Below, in pieces: positions 27,456 through 36,503 of a DNA stretch of 64,000 nt. Origin of the DNA: Hyphomicrobiales bacterium (GTDB taxonomy: Bacteria; Pseudomonadota; Alphaproteobacteria; Rhizobiales; Rhizobiaceae); the NCBI GenBank assembly GCA_900472485.1, contig UCII01000012.1, forward strand, positions 1-64,000, read 5' to 3'. A model generated the notes under the pieces. The model did not search any database, had not been told where the DNA came from, and saw only the letters and a list, made by a program, of their open reading frames with translations. Numbering within the stretch: the stretch's first letter is position 1; every line of letters begins with the position of its first letter. The translations under genes were made by a program, and so were the position numbers.

Positions 27456-28998
27456 ACGGCGTTCTTCAGTTGTTGGGGGCAAACGCCCGAACATCCTGCT
27501 GATTTCGGCCGACCAGTGGCGCGGAGATTGCCTTTCCGCCGTCGGGCATGAATGTGTGAAGACGCCGAACGTCGACGCGCTGGCAGAGGAAGGCGTCCTG
27601 TTCCGGCGGCATTATGCCGGAACGGCCCCCTGTTCGCCGGCGCGCGCGACGCTCTATACCGGTCTTTACCAGATGAACCATCGTGTTTGCCGCAATGGTT
27701 CGCCGCTGGACGCGCGTTTCGACAATATCGCGCTTGCTGCACGGCGGGCCGGCTACGAGCCGACGCTGTTCGGCTATACGGACACGGCGCCGGATCCGCG
27801 TGGCCGCGATCCCCATGATCCGCATCTTACGACCTATGAGGGCGTATTGCCCGGCTTTACGGCGCGGCAGCTTCTGCCCGAGCACGAGAAGCAGTGGCTC
27901 TCCTGGTTGCGGTCGCGCGGCCATGCCGATGCCGTCAGCCGCGATATTCATATTCCGGTCGGTGCTTTGCCCGGCGAAATTTCCAACAATGCGCCCGCCT
28001 ATTCCAGGGACGAGACGCAGACGGCCTTTCTCGCGGGCGAGTTCATCCGTTGGCTGGGAGAGCAGGGTCAGCCCTGGTTCGCGCATGTTTCCTTCCTGCG
28101 GCCGCATCCGCCCTTCTCGGTGCCGGAGCCCTATAATCGCATGTTTTCGGCCGCTGACGGTCCGGCTTTTGCGCGCGCGGCTGATCGTGAGACGGAGATG
28201 GCCTCGCATCCGCTGCTCGCCTTCGGCCTGCCGCTGATCGGCAAGGGCGGCTTCGTCTATGGCGGCAAGGGCTCCATCAGCGACTGGACATCACAAGACT
28301 TTGCGGCGATCCGCGCGATCTATTACGGCATGATTGCCGAGGTCGACGCGCAGCTTGGCCGGATCTGGCAGGCATTGAAGGATGCCAGCTCCTGGGACGA
28401 CACCATCATCGTCTTCACCTCGGACCATGCCGAGATGATGGGCGATCACTGGATGCTCGGGAAGGGCGGTTTCTTCGACGGCAGCTATCATGTGCCGCTC
28501 GTCATTCGCGATCCCCGCCAGCCCGCCACGCATGGCCGGCAGATGGAGCGTTTCACCAGTGCCGCGGATATTTTTCCGAGCCTATGCGACCGGCTTGGCA
28601 TCGCGCCGGCAAACCATGTCGATGGCGAAAGCCTGTTGCCGTTCCTTGCAGGGTCCGAACCGGAAAACTGGCGCGATGCGGCTTTTTGGGAGTTCGATTT
28701 CCGCGATATCGCCGAGGGTATTCCGGAGCGGCATTTCGGCTTGCGGTCCAATGCCTGCAATCTGGCTGTTATGCGCGACGAGCGATTCAAATACGTCCAT
28801 TGCGCCGGGCTTCCGCCGCTGCTCTTTGACCTTGAGAAGGATCCGGCGGAGCTATCCAACGTCGCCGAAGACGGCGCCTATCTGGCGATCAGGCTTGCCT
28901 ATGCGGAAAAGCTCCTTTCTCTTCGGGCGGAGCATTTGGACCAGACGCTCGCTTATACGGAGCTGACGGAAAAAGGGCCGGTTTCGCGTCGGCCCTGA
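27433..28998 (+). CDS. sulfatase / phosphonate monoester hydrolase-like protein
   Basis: A 521-residue alkaline-phosphatase-superfamily hydrolase. The formylglycine-forming motif C67-S-P-A-R (TAPCSPARATLYTGLYQMNH) and metal ligands in LLISADQWRGD and FTSDHAEMMGDHWMLGKGG are present. The order of motifs (DARFDNIALAARRAGYEP, GYTDTAPDPRGRDPHDP, SFLRPHPPFSVPEPYN, WEFDFRD) parallels rhizobial phosphonate monoester hydrolase (PMH), a promiscuous phosphodiesterase/sulfatase. It is cytoplasmic by absence of a signal. Its overlap with galE suggests co-translation, although a functional link to galactose is not evident. Confidence 0.87.
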   Translation: MPSPTSTERRSSVVGGKRPNILLISADQWRGDCLSAVGHECVKTPNVDALAEEGVLFRRHYAGTAPCSPARATLYTGLYQMNHRVCRNGSPLDARFDNIALAARRAGYEPTLFGYTDTAPDPRGRDPHDPHLTTYEGVLPGFTARQLLPEHEKQWLSWLRSRGHADAVSRDIHIPVGALPGEISNNAPAYSRDETQTAFLAGEFIRWLGEQGQPWFAHVSFLRPHPPFSVPEPYNRMFSAADGPAFARAADRETEMASHPLLAFGLPLIGKGGFVYGGKGSISDWTSQDFAAIRAIYYGMIAEVDAQLGRIWQALKDASSWDDTIIVFTSDHAEMMGDHWMLGKGGFFDGSYHVPLVIRDPRQPATHGRQMERFTSAADIFPSLCDRLGIAPANHVDGESLLPFLAGSEPENWRDAAFWEFDFRDIAEGIPERHFGLRSNACNLAVMRDERFKYVHCAGLPPLLFDLEKDPAELSNVAEDGAYLAIRLAYAEKLLSLRAEHLDQTLAYTELTEKGPVSRRP

Positions 28999-29019
28999 TC
29001 GGCTTCTGTCATTTACTCT

Positions 29020-29070
29020 TACGCAATTCCGGACGGAAAATCGTTGCGCCCTTTTCCTGGCATTGCTCTT
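29020..29070. repeat. RIME-type repeat, one half
   Basis: This 50-base stretch (beginning TACGCAATTCCGGACGG) matches 40121-40170 at about 43 of 50 positions. It is the second half of the rhizobial intergenic mosaic element seen complete at 40069-40170. Here it lies between the ends of two convergent genes and touches the stop codon of the DUF1993 gene. Confidence 0.75.
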
Positions 29071-29576
29071 TAGGCGACCGAGCCGAGATAGTTCATCTTG
29101 CCGACGGACAGCCCACGGCTGCGCAGGATGTCATGCGCCGTCGTCACGTGGAAGAAGAAGTTCGGCAGCGCGAATTTCGCCAGATAATCTTCGCCTTTGA
29201 AGATGATCTTGTTGCCTCCCGGCGAGATCGTCACCTCCCGAGTCTCGCTTCCTTCCATCGCGGTCGGGGTGATCGTTGCCAGGAAATCCTGCGTTTTCTT
29301 CAGACGTTCGCGGAGGTCTGCGACGGTAACTTCATTGTCCTCGAAGCGTGGCGCATCGATGCCGGTAAGACGGGCGATGGCGAGCTTCGCCGTATCGGAG
29401 GCGCGCTGGTACTGGCCGGAGAGCGGCAGCATGTCGTCGATCAGGCGCGCGGAAACGAGTTCCTCCGCCGCAATGCCTTTTTCCGCCGCATAGGCTTCGA
29501 TCTTGTCGAGATAGGCCGAAAGGTTTTGCAGGCCGCGTTGAAAGATCGGGACCGAGAAATTGTACATCGAGGGCAT
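29070..29576 (-). CDS. DUF1993 family protein
   Basis: A 168-residue soluble protein. The N-terminus MYNFSVPIFQRGLQNLSAYL and the segments RLIDDMLPLSGQYQRASD and LPNFFFHVTTAHDILR are the DUF1993 pattern, a four-helix DinB-like fold found widely in proteobacteria with no established function. Its position just upstream of, and divergent from, a sugar transporter does not reveal a role. An ATG three codons downstream is an alternative start. Confidence 0.85.
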   Translation of the reverse strand: MPSMYNFSVPIFQRGLQNLSAYLDKIEAYAAEKGIAAEELVSARLIDDMLPLSGQYQRASDTAKLAIARLTGIDAPRFEDNEVTVADLRERLKKTQDFLATITPTAMEGSETREVTISPGGNKIIFKGEDYLAKFALPNFFFHVTTAHDILRSRGLSVGKMNYLGSVA

Positions 29577-29647
29577 GCGTGTTCTCCATTGCGGGTCGCG
29601 GCGTGGCCGGTTGGTTCACCGACATTCTATTCCAATCCCATGTCGAT

Positions 29648-29661
29648 GGAATAACCGTTCC
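29648..29661. promoter_or_regulatory. IolR-type operator, distal copy
   Basis: GGAATAACCGTTCC fits exactly the GGAA-N6-TTCC pattern reported for IolR, the inositol-catabolism repressor of Sinorhizobium. It lies 72 bases from the divergent DUF1993 gene and 137 bases before the centre-proximal copy at 29785. Confidence 0.55.
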
Positions 29662-29763
29662 ACGGCGTCGGCGCCCGTATGTAGGTTTGATCATCCGATC
29701 TTGCAGCGGCGGCGACGAGAAAACTCGTCTTCCCCGGTCCGGCGATGCGCCCAGATTTTGCTG

Positions 29764-29798
29764 TTGACCTTTGTCCTGAAAAATGGAATGAATATTCC
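29764..29798 (+). promoter_or_regulatory. putative promoter with IolR-type operator
   Basis: TTGACC at 29764 is a good -35 box. The next 30 bases contain GGAATGAATATTCC (29785-29798), a second exact GGAA-N6-TTCC site, which covers the place where the -10 would be. This geometry suits a repressor that blocks RNA polymerase. The transporter operon starts 149 bases downstream. The -10 itself is not clear. Confidence 0.6.
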
Positions 29799-29946
29799 GC
29801 ATAATGATTTTTACGGTTTGTTTGTTCCGTTTTCGATGTGGCCGCCATGGGAGTGGCGGCTGAATTGAATAGAGGCCCCGCAGTCGAGACTGGGGGCTCC
29901 GGCATTTAGGAGGGGTGTGGCCGGGCACCTTATCTGGGAGGAAAAC

Positions 29947-30873
29947 ATGAAGAAATTTATCCTTGGCTCTGCGATGGCTCTCCTGCTGTCGACCGCTGCC
30001 CACGCCCAAACCATCGGCGTTTCGATGGCTCTATTCGACGACAATTTCCTGACCGTTCTGCGTAATGGCATGCAGGACTACGCCAAGGACAAGGGTGTGA
30101 CGCTGCAGGTCGAAGATGCCCAGAACGACATCGCCAAGCAGCAGAGCCAGATCCAGAACTTCATCGCCAGTAAGGTCGATGCCATCATCGTGAACCCGGT
30201 CGATACCGACGCGACGGCTGCGATTTCCAAGCTCGCCGCCGATGCCAAGATCCCGCTCGTCTATGTCAACCGCGAGCCGGCAAACGTCGACAGCCTTCCG
30301 GACAAGCAGGCCTTCGTCGCCTCCAACGAGCAGGAATCCGGTACGCTGGAAGCCAAGGAAGTCTGCCGCTTGCTGGGTGGCAAGGGCAAGGCCGTCATCA
30401 TGATGGGCGAGCTTTCCAACCAGGCTGCCCGCATGCGCACCAAGGACGTCCATGATGTCGTGGCGACCGATGAGTGCAAGGGCATCAAGATCGTTCAGGA
30501 GCAGACTGCCAACTGGCAGCGTACCCAGGGTGCCGATCTGATGACCAACTGGCTTTCCAGCGGCATCGAATTCGATGCCGTGATCTCCAACAACGACGAA
30601 ATGGCTATCGGCGCCATCCAAGCGCTGAAGGCCGCCGGCAAGCCGCTCGACAAGATCATCGTTGCCGGCGTCGACGCCACGCAGGATGCGCTTGCCGCCA
30701 TGCAGGCCGGCGACCTGAAGGTCACCGTGTTCCAGGATGCTGCAGGCCAGGGCAAGGGTGCCGTGGACGCCGCGCTCAAGCTCGCCAAGGGCGATAAGAT
30801 CGAGAAAAAGGTCTACATCCCCTTCCAGCTCGTCACGCCGGCCAACGTCAAGGACTTCGTCAAGAAGAACTGA
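29947..30873 (+). CDS. CUT2 sugar ABC transporter, periplasmic binding protein (probably inositol)
   Basis: A 308-residue periplasmic binding protein of the ribose-type class (Peripla_BP_4). The signal peptide is MKKFILGSAMALLLSTAAHA. Typical motifs are IGVSMALFDDNFLTVLRNGM, DAIIVNPVDTDA, IPLVYVNREP, ISNNDEMAIGAIQALKA and IVAGVDATQDALAAM. Its sequence recalls rhizopine/inositol binders (MocB, IbpA, IntA). The operators upstream, matching the IolR motif, support myo-inositol or a relative as substrate. GGGAGG precedes the ATG at 29947. A hairpin follows, before the ATPase gene, consistent with higher expression of the binding protein. Confidence 0.85.
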   Translation: MKKFILGSAMALLLSTAAHAQTIGVSMALFDDNFLTVLRNGMQDYAKDKGVTLQVEDAQNDIAKQQSQIQNFIASKVDAIIVNPVDTDATAAISKLAADAKIPLVYVNREPANVDSLPDKQAFVASNEQESGTLEAKEVCRLLGGKGKAVIMMGELSNQAARMRTKDVHDVVATDECKGIKIVQEQTANWQRTQGADLMTNWLSSGIEFDAVISNNDEMAIGAIQALKAAGKPLDKIIVAGVDATQDALAAMQAGDLKVTVFQDAAGQGKGAVDAALKLAKGDKIEKKVYIPFQLVTPANVKDFVKKN

Positions 30874-30889
30874 GGACGAAATGATCGAC

Positions 30890-30915
30890 GGATGCGGGCT
30901 CGAAAACCCGCATCC
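30890..30915 (+). terminator. intercistronic hairpin after the binding-protein gene
   Basis: GGATGCGGG (30890-30898) and CCCGCATCC (30907-30915) form a perfect 9-bp stem with an 8-base loop and no strong T run. Such hairpins between binding-protein and ATPase genes stabilise the upstream message or partly terminate. Confidence 0.6.
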
Positions 30916-30945
30916 TTTGAAATCCGATCTGCCCGGGAGGGAAAA

Positions 30946-32487
30946 ATGGTTGTGAGCCCATCCACCATGGCGGCGGTGCGCGCCAGCGGCGTTGTTCCCA
31001 ATGCCGCCTATCTGCTGAGCGCCGAAGGCATCCGCAAGGAATTTCCCGGCGTGGTCGCCCTCGACGACGTTTCCTTCCGCCTGAAGCGTGGAACGGTGCA
31101 TGCGCTGATGGGCGAAAACGGCGCGGGCAAGTCGACGCTGATGAAAATCCTTGCCGGCATTTATATCCCCGATCAGGGCGAGGTGCGCCTCAAGGGTGTC
31201 GAAATCCGGCTGAAGTCACCGCTCGACGCACTGGAAAACGGCATCGCCATGATTCATCAGGAATTGAACCTGATGCCCTTCATGACCGTTGCCGAGAATA
31301 TCTGGATCCGACGTGAGCCGAAGAACCGGTTCGGTCTCGTCGATCACGCGGAGATGAGCCGCAAGACCGAGGAGCTCTTCCAGCGCCTCAATATTTCTAT
31401 CGATCCCGAGATCCAGGTCCGTGAGCTTTCGGTCGCGAGCCGGCAGATGGTCGAAATCGCCAAGGCGGTCTCCTATAATTCCGACGTGCTGATCATGGAT
31501 GAGCCGACCTCGGCGCTGACGGAGCGCGAGGTTGCGCATCTCTTCCAGATCATCCGCGACCTGCGCGCCCAAGGCATCGGCATTGTCTATATCACCCACA
31601 AGATGAATGAGCTGTTCGAGATCGCCGACGAATTCTCGGTGTTCCGCGACGGCAAATATATCGGCACCCATGCTTCCACCGACGTGACCCGCGACGACAT
31701 CATCCGCATGATGGTCGGCCGCGAGATCACGCAGATGTTCCCGAAGGAGGAGGTGCCGATCGGCGACACCGTGTTATCGGTCAAGGATTTGAGCCTCGAC
31801 GGCGTCTTCTCCAACGTGTCCTTCGACGTCAAGGCCGGCGAAATTCTCGGCGTGGCCGGGTTGGTGGGATCAGGCAGGTCCAATGTTGCCGAAACCATCT
31901 TCGGCGTGACGCCCGCCTCTTCCGGCACGATCGAGCTTTTCGGCAAGAGGACCGAGATTTCGTCGCCGGCGGCGGCGATCCGCCATGGCATGGCCTTCCT
32001 GACAGAGGACCGCAAGGATACGGGCTGTCTTCTCATCTTGAGCGTACTGGAGAATATGCAGGTGGCCGTGCTGCACGACAAGTTCGTGCGCGGCGGCTTC
32101 GTGCAGGAGGGCGCGATCGAAGAGGCCTGCGAGGAAATGGCCAGGAAGTTGCGCGTCAAGACGCCGAACCTCGACGAACGCATCGAAAATCTGTCCGGCG
32201 GCAATCAGCAGAAGGCGTTGATCGGCCGGTGGATGCTCACCAATCCCCGCATTCTGATCCTGGACGAGCCGACGCGCGGCATCGATGTCGGCGCCAAGGC
32301 CGAGATCCATCGTCTCGTTACCGAGATGGCGCGCAACGGCGTCGCCGTGATCATGATCTCCTCGGAAATGCCCGAGGTGCTCGGCATGAGCGACCGCATC
32401 ATGGTCATGCATGAAGGACGGGTCACCGGATTCCTGGATCGCGCGGAAGCAACTCAAGTGAAGGTGATGGAGCTGGCCGCGCAGTGA
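30946..32487 (+). CDS. CUT2 sugar ABC transporter, ATP-binding protein
   Basis: A 513-residue tandem ABC ATPase that powers uptake of the sugar captured by the preceding binding protein. The first domain has GENGAGKST (Walker A), [14 protein letters not shown] and [11 protein letters not shown]; the second has the degenerate Walker [10 protein letters not shown] and [16 protein letters not shown] with [15 protein letters not shown]. The degenerate second Walker A is normal for CUT2 ATPases such as RbsA. GGGAGGG precedes the ATG at 30946. The permease follows 32 bases later. Confidence 0.95.
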   Translation: MVVSPSTMAAVRASGVVPNAAYLLSAEGIRKEFPGVVALDDVSFRLKRGTVHALMGENGAGKSTLMKILAGIYIPDQGEVRLKGVEIRLKSPLDALENGIAMIHQELNLMPFMTVAENIWIRREPKNRFGLVDHAEMSRKTEELFQRLNISIDPEIQVRELSVASRQMVEIAKAVSYNSDVLIMDEPTSALTEREVAHLFQIIRDLRAQGIGIVYITHKMNELFEIADEFSVFRDGKYIGTHASTDVTRDDIIRMMVGREITQMFPKEEVPIGDTVLSVKDLSLDGVFSNVSFDVKAGEILGVAGLVGSGRSNVAETIFGVTPASSGTIELFGKRTEISSPAAAIRHGMAFLTEDRKDTGCLLILSVLENMQVAVLHDKFVRGGFVQEGAIEEACEEMARKLRVKTPNLDERIENLSGGNQQKALIGRWMLTNPRILILDEPTRGIDVGAKAEIHRLVTEMARNGVAVIMISSEMPEVLGMSDRIMVMHEGRVTGFLDRAEATQVKVMELAAQ

Positions 32488-32519
32488 CGCCGCCAATCAT
32501 CGCAAGGGAGGACTGAACC

Positions 32520-33545
32520 ATGGTTAGCAAAGTTGCAGAGGCGGCCGCCCCGGCAGTCACACGGCCAAAAAGGCGCCGCGTGCCGCCCGAACTCGGCATC
32601 TTCCTGGTGCTGATCGGCATTGCGCTCCTCTGCGAGATCCTCGGCTGGATCTTCGTCGGCCAGAGCTTCCTGATGAACCTGCAGCGGCTGAAGATCATGA
32701 TCCTGCAGGTCTCCGTCATCGGCATCATCTCGGTCGGCGTGACGCAGGTCATCATCACAGGCGGCATCGACCTCTCGTCCGGCTCTGTCGTTGGCCTCAC
32801 GGCCATGGTCGCCGCAAGCTTTGCTCAGTCGTCGACTTGGGCGAGGGCCGTCTATCCCGCACTGACCGACATGCCCTTCTTCGTGCCGATCGGCATCGGC
32901 CTGCTGATCGGTCTTCTTGCCGGCTACATCAACGGGCAGCTGATCACCAAGACCAAGATTCCGCCCTTCATCGCGACACTTGGCATGATGGTCTCGGCCC
33001 GCGGCCTGTCGAAGCTCTACACGAAGGGCCAGCCGATTTCGGGCCTCACCGACCAGTTCAATTTCATCGGTTCCGGCATCTGGCCTGTCATCGTCTTCCT
33101 GATCATCGCAATCGCCTTCCACATCGTGCTGCGCTACACGCGCTACGGCAAGTTCACCTATGCGATCGGCGCCAATGTACAGGCGGCGCGCGTCTCGGGC
33201 ATCAATGTCGAGGCGCATCTGGTCAAGGTCTATGCGATTGCCGGGCTTCTGGCGGGCCTTGCCGGCATCATCACCGCCGCCCGCGTGCAGACGGCGCAGG
33301 CCGGCATGGGCGTCAACTATGAGCTGGATGCGATCGCGGCTGCAGTCATCGGAGGCACGTCGCTGACCGGCGGCGTCGGCCGCATCGCCGGCACGGTGAT
33401 CGGCACCGTCATCCTCGGTGTCATGATCTCCGGCTTCACCTTCCTCAACGTCGATGCCTATTACCAGGAAATCGCCAAGGGCTTCATCATCGTCGCGGCC
33501 GTTGCCATCGACGTCTACCGCCAGAAGAAGCGGGCCAAGCGCTGA
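32520..33545 (+). CDS. CUT2 sugar ABC transporter, permease
   Basis: A 341-residue inner-membrane protein of the RbsC family with about 8-10 membrane segments. Diagnostic motifs are [40 protein letters not shown] and GRYAxGAN-like YTYAIGAN-type loop (here [19 protein letters not shown]), and [20 protein letters not shown]. It completes a three-gene uptake system (binding protein, ATPase, permease) and ends the operon at the terminator at 33586. Confidence 0.94.
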   Translation: MVSKVAEAAAPAVTRPKRRRVPPELGIFLVLIGIALLCEILGWIFVGQSFLMNLQRLKIMILQVSVIGIISVGVTQVIITGGIDLSSGSVVGLTAMVAASFAQSSTWARAVYPALTDMPFFVPIGIGLLIGLLAGYINGQLITKTKIPPFIATLGMMVSARGLSKLYTKGQPISGLTDQFNFIGSGIWPVIVFLIIAIAFHIVLRYTRYGKFTYAIGANVQAARVSGINVEAHLVKVYAIAGLLAGLAGIITAARVQTAQAGMGVNYELDAIAAAVIGGTSLTGGVGRIAGTVIGTVILGVMISGFTFLNVDAYYQEIAKGFIIVAAVAIDVYRQKKRAKR

Positions 33546-33585
33546 ATGCCCGACACATCATCAGCGTTGTAAAGCATGCTTTCAA

Positions 33586-33610
33586 GGCGGGGTGTTTGCC
33601 CCGCCTTTTT
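33586..33610 (+). terminator. rho-independent terminator of the sugar transporter operon
   Basis: GGCGGGG (33586-33592) and CCCCGCC (33599-33605) make a 7-bp GC stem followed by five T residues. It lies 41 bases after the permease stop. Confidence 0.88.
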
Positions 33611-33734
33611 CCATTCGAATATGCAGTTCCATGCAAATGCAAATTTTTTTCATTTTGGTATGGCGAATCCTGTCAGCTTTTCTATTCTGGCCGCTTTCCA
33701 TTCGCTCACCCGAGCGCTTCATCCGGGATAGACA

Positions 33735-34793
33735 ATGCAAGCCGTATTCGATGGTCACAACGACGTTCTCCTGAGGCTCTGGCATCACGCGCGCGACGGC
33801 GCCGATCCGGTTGCCGAATTCCGGGACGGGACGTCTAGCGGCCATATCGATGCGCCCCGCGCGCTGGCCGGGGGCCTAGCTGGGGGCCTCTGCGCCATCT
33901 ATATTCCGTCGGGCGATCTCGTTTTTGCCGATCCCGATAGCAACGGTCATTATGCGACGCCGCTCGCGGCTCCGCTGGAGCGGGCGCCTTCTCTCGACAT
34001 CGCGCTGGATATGGCGGCGATTGCGTTGCGGCTCGACCGCGCCGGCGCCTGGAAGCTCTGCCGTTCCACTGCCGAGATCCGCGATTGCATAGAGAAAAGA
34101 ATTTTCGCGGCTGTGATGCACATGGAAGGCTGCGAAGCGATCGACGCCGATCTCGTCGCACTCGAAACCTTCTATGCAGCCGGCCTGCGCTCGCTCGGCC
34201 CGGTCTGGAGCCGCAACAATGTCTTTGCCCATGGTGTGCCCTTCGCCTATCCGAGCTCCCCGGACACAGGACCTGGCCTCACCGACGCCGGCTTTGCACT
34301 GATACGCGCCTGTAACCAGCTCGGCATCCTCGTCGATCTCGCCCACATCACCGAGAAAGGCTTCTGGGATGTGGCGAAGACCTCGGATCAGCCGCTGGTC
34401 GCGAGCCACTCCAATGCGCATGCGCTGACGCCGGTCGCGCGCAACCTCACCGACAAGCAGCTTGACGCCATCAAGGAGAGCCGCGGCATCGTCGGCCTCA
34501 ACTATGCGACGGCGATGCTGCGCGATGATGCCCGCTCGGATGCCGATACGCCGCTCGAGGCGATGGTACGGCATGTCGATCATCTCGTCGGCCGCCTTGG
34601 CATCGATTGCGTGGGCCTCGGATCGGATTTCGATGGTGCCACGATTCCGGCTGAGATCGGCGATGCAGCCGGTAACCAAAAGCTGATTGCCGCTCTTCGG
34701 AGCGCTGGTTATGGTGAAGCCGATCTTATAAAGCTGTGCAGGGAGAACTGGCTCCGCGTCCTCGCGTCCGCTTGGAAGGAAGGCAGCCGTTAG
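33735..34793 (+). CDS. M19 membrane dipeptidase (renal dipeptidase family)
   Basis: A 352-residue metallopeptidase of family M19 that hydrolyses dipeptides, often with a C-terminal D-residue. Zinc ligands are visible: FDGHNDVLLR (H-x-D), MHMEGCEAI (the bridging Glu), DLAHITEKGFWDV and VASHSNAHAL (the His pair), and GLGSDFDGA (Asp). No signal peptide is present, so it is probably cytoplasmic. The peptide-binding ABC transporter starts 39 bases downstream, so the likely role is to cleave dipeptides that the transporter brings in. Confidence 0.92.
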   Translation: MQAVFDGHNDVLLRLWHHARDGADPVAEFRDGTSSGHIDAPRALAGGLAGGLCAIYIPSGDLVFADPDSNGHYATPLAAPLERAPSLDIALDMAAIALRLDRAGAWKLCRSTAEIRDCIEKRIFAAVMHMEGCEAIDADLVALETFYAAGLRSLGPVWSRNNVFAHGVPFAYPSSPDTGPGLTDAGFALIRACNQLGILVDLAHITEKGFWDVAKTSDQPLVASHSNAHALTPVARNLTDKQLDAIKESRGIVGLNYATAMLRDDARSDADTPLEAMVRHVDHLVGRLGIDCVGLGSDFDGATIPAEIGDAAGNQKLIAALRSAGYGEADLIKLCRENWLRVLASAWKEGSR

Positions 34794-34832
34794 AGTGCGT
34801 ACTGAATATTGCGTAGAGTTTAAAAAAGGGGA

Positions 34833-36482
34833 ATGAAAACAATGATGATGACCAAGATGAACCGCGGTTTGCGCGCACTGTCTGCCGGCGTGGCTCTCTC
34901 GCTTCTGCTGATGGCGGCGCCGAACGCATATGCTGCGACGCCCAAGGACACTCTGGTCGAAGGTTTTGCCTTCGATGACATTCTGAGCATGGATCCGGCC
35001 GAAGCCTACGAACTGTCGGCTGCCGAAATCACCGGCAACACCTATAGCCTGCTGGTCCGTCTCGATATCAACGATACGTCGAAGATCAAGGGTGACCTTG
35101 CCGAGAGCTGGTCTGTTTCCGACGATCACCTGACGTACACGTTCAAGCTCAAGCCCGGTCTGAAGTTCGCGTCCGGCAACCCGATTACGGCCGAGGACGT
35201 CGCCTGGTCCTTCGAGCGCGTCGTCAAGCTCAACAAGAGCCCGGCCTTCATTCTCACGCAGTTCGGCATCACGGGCGACAACGTCACGGACAAGGCCAAG
35301 GCGACCGATGCGAACACCTTCACCTTCACTGTCGACAAGCCCTATGCGCCGAGCTTCGTGCTGAACTGCCTGACGGCAACCGTTGCCGAAGTGGTCGACA
35401 AGAAGCTGGTTCTGCAGCATGTGAAGCCGGCAACGCCGACCGCCGACTACAAATATGACAACGACTTCGGCAACAGCTGGCTGAAGACTGGCTTTGCCGG
35501 TTCCGGTCCGTTTAAGCTGCGTGAATGGCGCGCCAACGAGGCTGTAGTGCTGGAGCGCAATGACAACTACTATGGCGAAAAGGCGAAGCTGAACCGCGTC
35601 ATCTATCGTTTCATGAAGGAAAGCTCGGCACAGCGTCTGGCGCTTGAAAACGGCGATATCGATATCGCCCGCAATCTCTCGCCGACCGATCTTGAGGCTG
35701 TCGAGAAGAACGCGCAGCTTGCTTCGACCAGCGCGCCGAAGGGCACCATCTACTATATGAGCCTCAACCAGAAGAACGCCAACCTGGCCAAGCCGGAAGT
35801 GCAGCAGGCGTTCAAGTATCTGGTCGATTACGATGCCATCGGCAAGACGCTGATCAAGGGTATCGGCGAAATCCACCAGACCTTCGAACCGAAGGGCATG
35901 CTTGGCTCGCTCGATGAAAACCCGTTCAAGCTCGACGTCGCCAAGGCCAAGGAATTGCTGGCCAAGGCAGGCCTGCCCAATGGCTTCTCGATCACCATGG
36001 ACGTGCGCAGCATCGAGCCGGATACGGGCATCGCGACTGCGATCCAGCAGACGCTCGGCCAGGCTGGCATCAAGGTGGAGATCATCCCCGGTGACGGCAA
36101 GCAGAAGCTGACGAAGTATCGTGCCCGCAATCACGATATCTACTTCGGCAACTGGGGCCCGGATTATTGGGACCCCCATTCCAACGCCGATACCTTCACC
36201 ACCAACGACGACAATTCCGATACCAGCAGCAACAAGACGCTGGTCTGGCGCAACACCTGGACCACTCCCGAACTGGAGAAGCTCGCCAAGGCTGCGCTGT
36301 TCGAAGGCGATGCGGCCAAGCGCGGCGCCATGTATCAGGACATCCAGAAGAAATTTCTGGAAGCAAGTCCCTTCATTATCCTCTATCAGCAGACGGAAGT
36401 CGCCGGCTATCGCAAGGACGTGAAGGACTTCAAGCTTGGTCCGAGCTTCGACAACAACTTCGTCTGGCCGATCTCGAAGTGA
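34833..36482 (+). CDS. peptide ABC transporter, substrate-binding protein (SBP_bac_5)
   Basis: A 549-residue periplasmic cluster C binding protein of the DppA/OppA family. The N-terminus has a signal peptide ending NAYA, then the family opening (TLVEGFAFDDILSMDPAEAY), AESWSVSDDHLTYTFKLKPG, GSGPFKLREWRANEAVVLER and YYGEKAKLNRVIYRFMKE. An AAAAAGGGG ribosome site precedes the ATG. The gene leads a five-gene operon with dipeptidase upstream and both permeases and ATPases downstream. Confidence 0.93.
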   Translation: MKTMMMTKMNRGLRALSAGVALSLLLMAAPNAYAATPKDTLVEGFAFDDILSMDPAEAYELSAAEITGNTYSLLVRLDINDTSKIKGDLAESWSVSDDHLTYTFKLKPGLKFASGNPITAEDVAWSFERVVKLNKSPAFILTQFGITGDNVTDKAKATDANTFTFTVDKPYAPSFVLNCLTATVAEVVDKKLVLQHVKPATPTADYKYDNDFGNSWLKTGFAGSGPFKLREWRANEAVVLERNDNYYGEKAKLNRVIYRFMKESSAQRLALENGDIDIARNLSPTDLEAVEKNAQLASTSAPKGTIYYMSLNQKNANLAKPEVQQAFKYLVDYDAIGKTLIKGIGEIHQTFEPKGMLGSLDENPFKLDVAKAKELLAKAGLPNGFSITMDVRSIEPDTGIATAIQQTLGQAGIKVEIIPGDGKQKLTKYRARNHDIYFGNWGPDYWDPHSNADTFTTNDDNSDTSSNKTLVWRNTWTTPELEKLAKAALFEGDAAKRGAMYQDIQKKFLEASPFIILYQQTEVAGYRKDVKDFKLGPSFDNNFVWPISK

Positions 36483-36503
36483 TGATCCGGCGGGACTAGT
36501 TCT

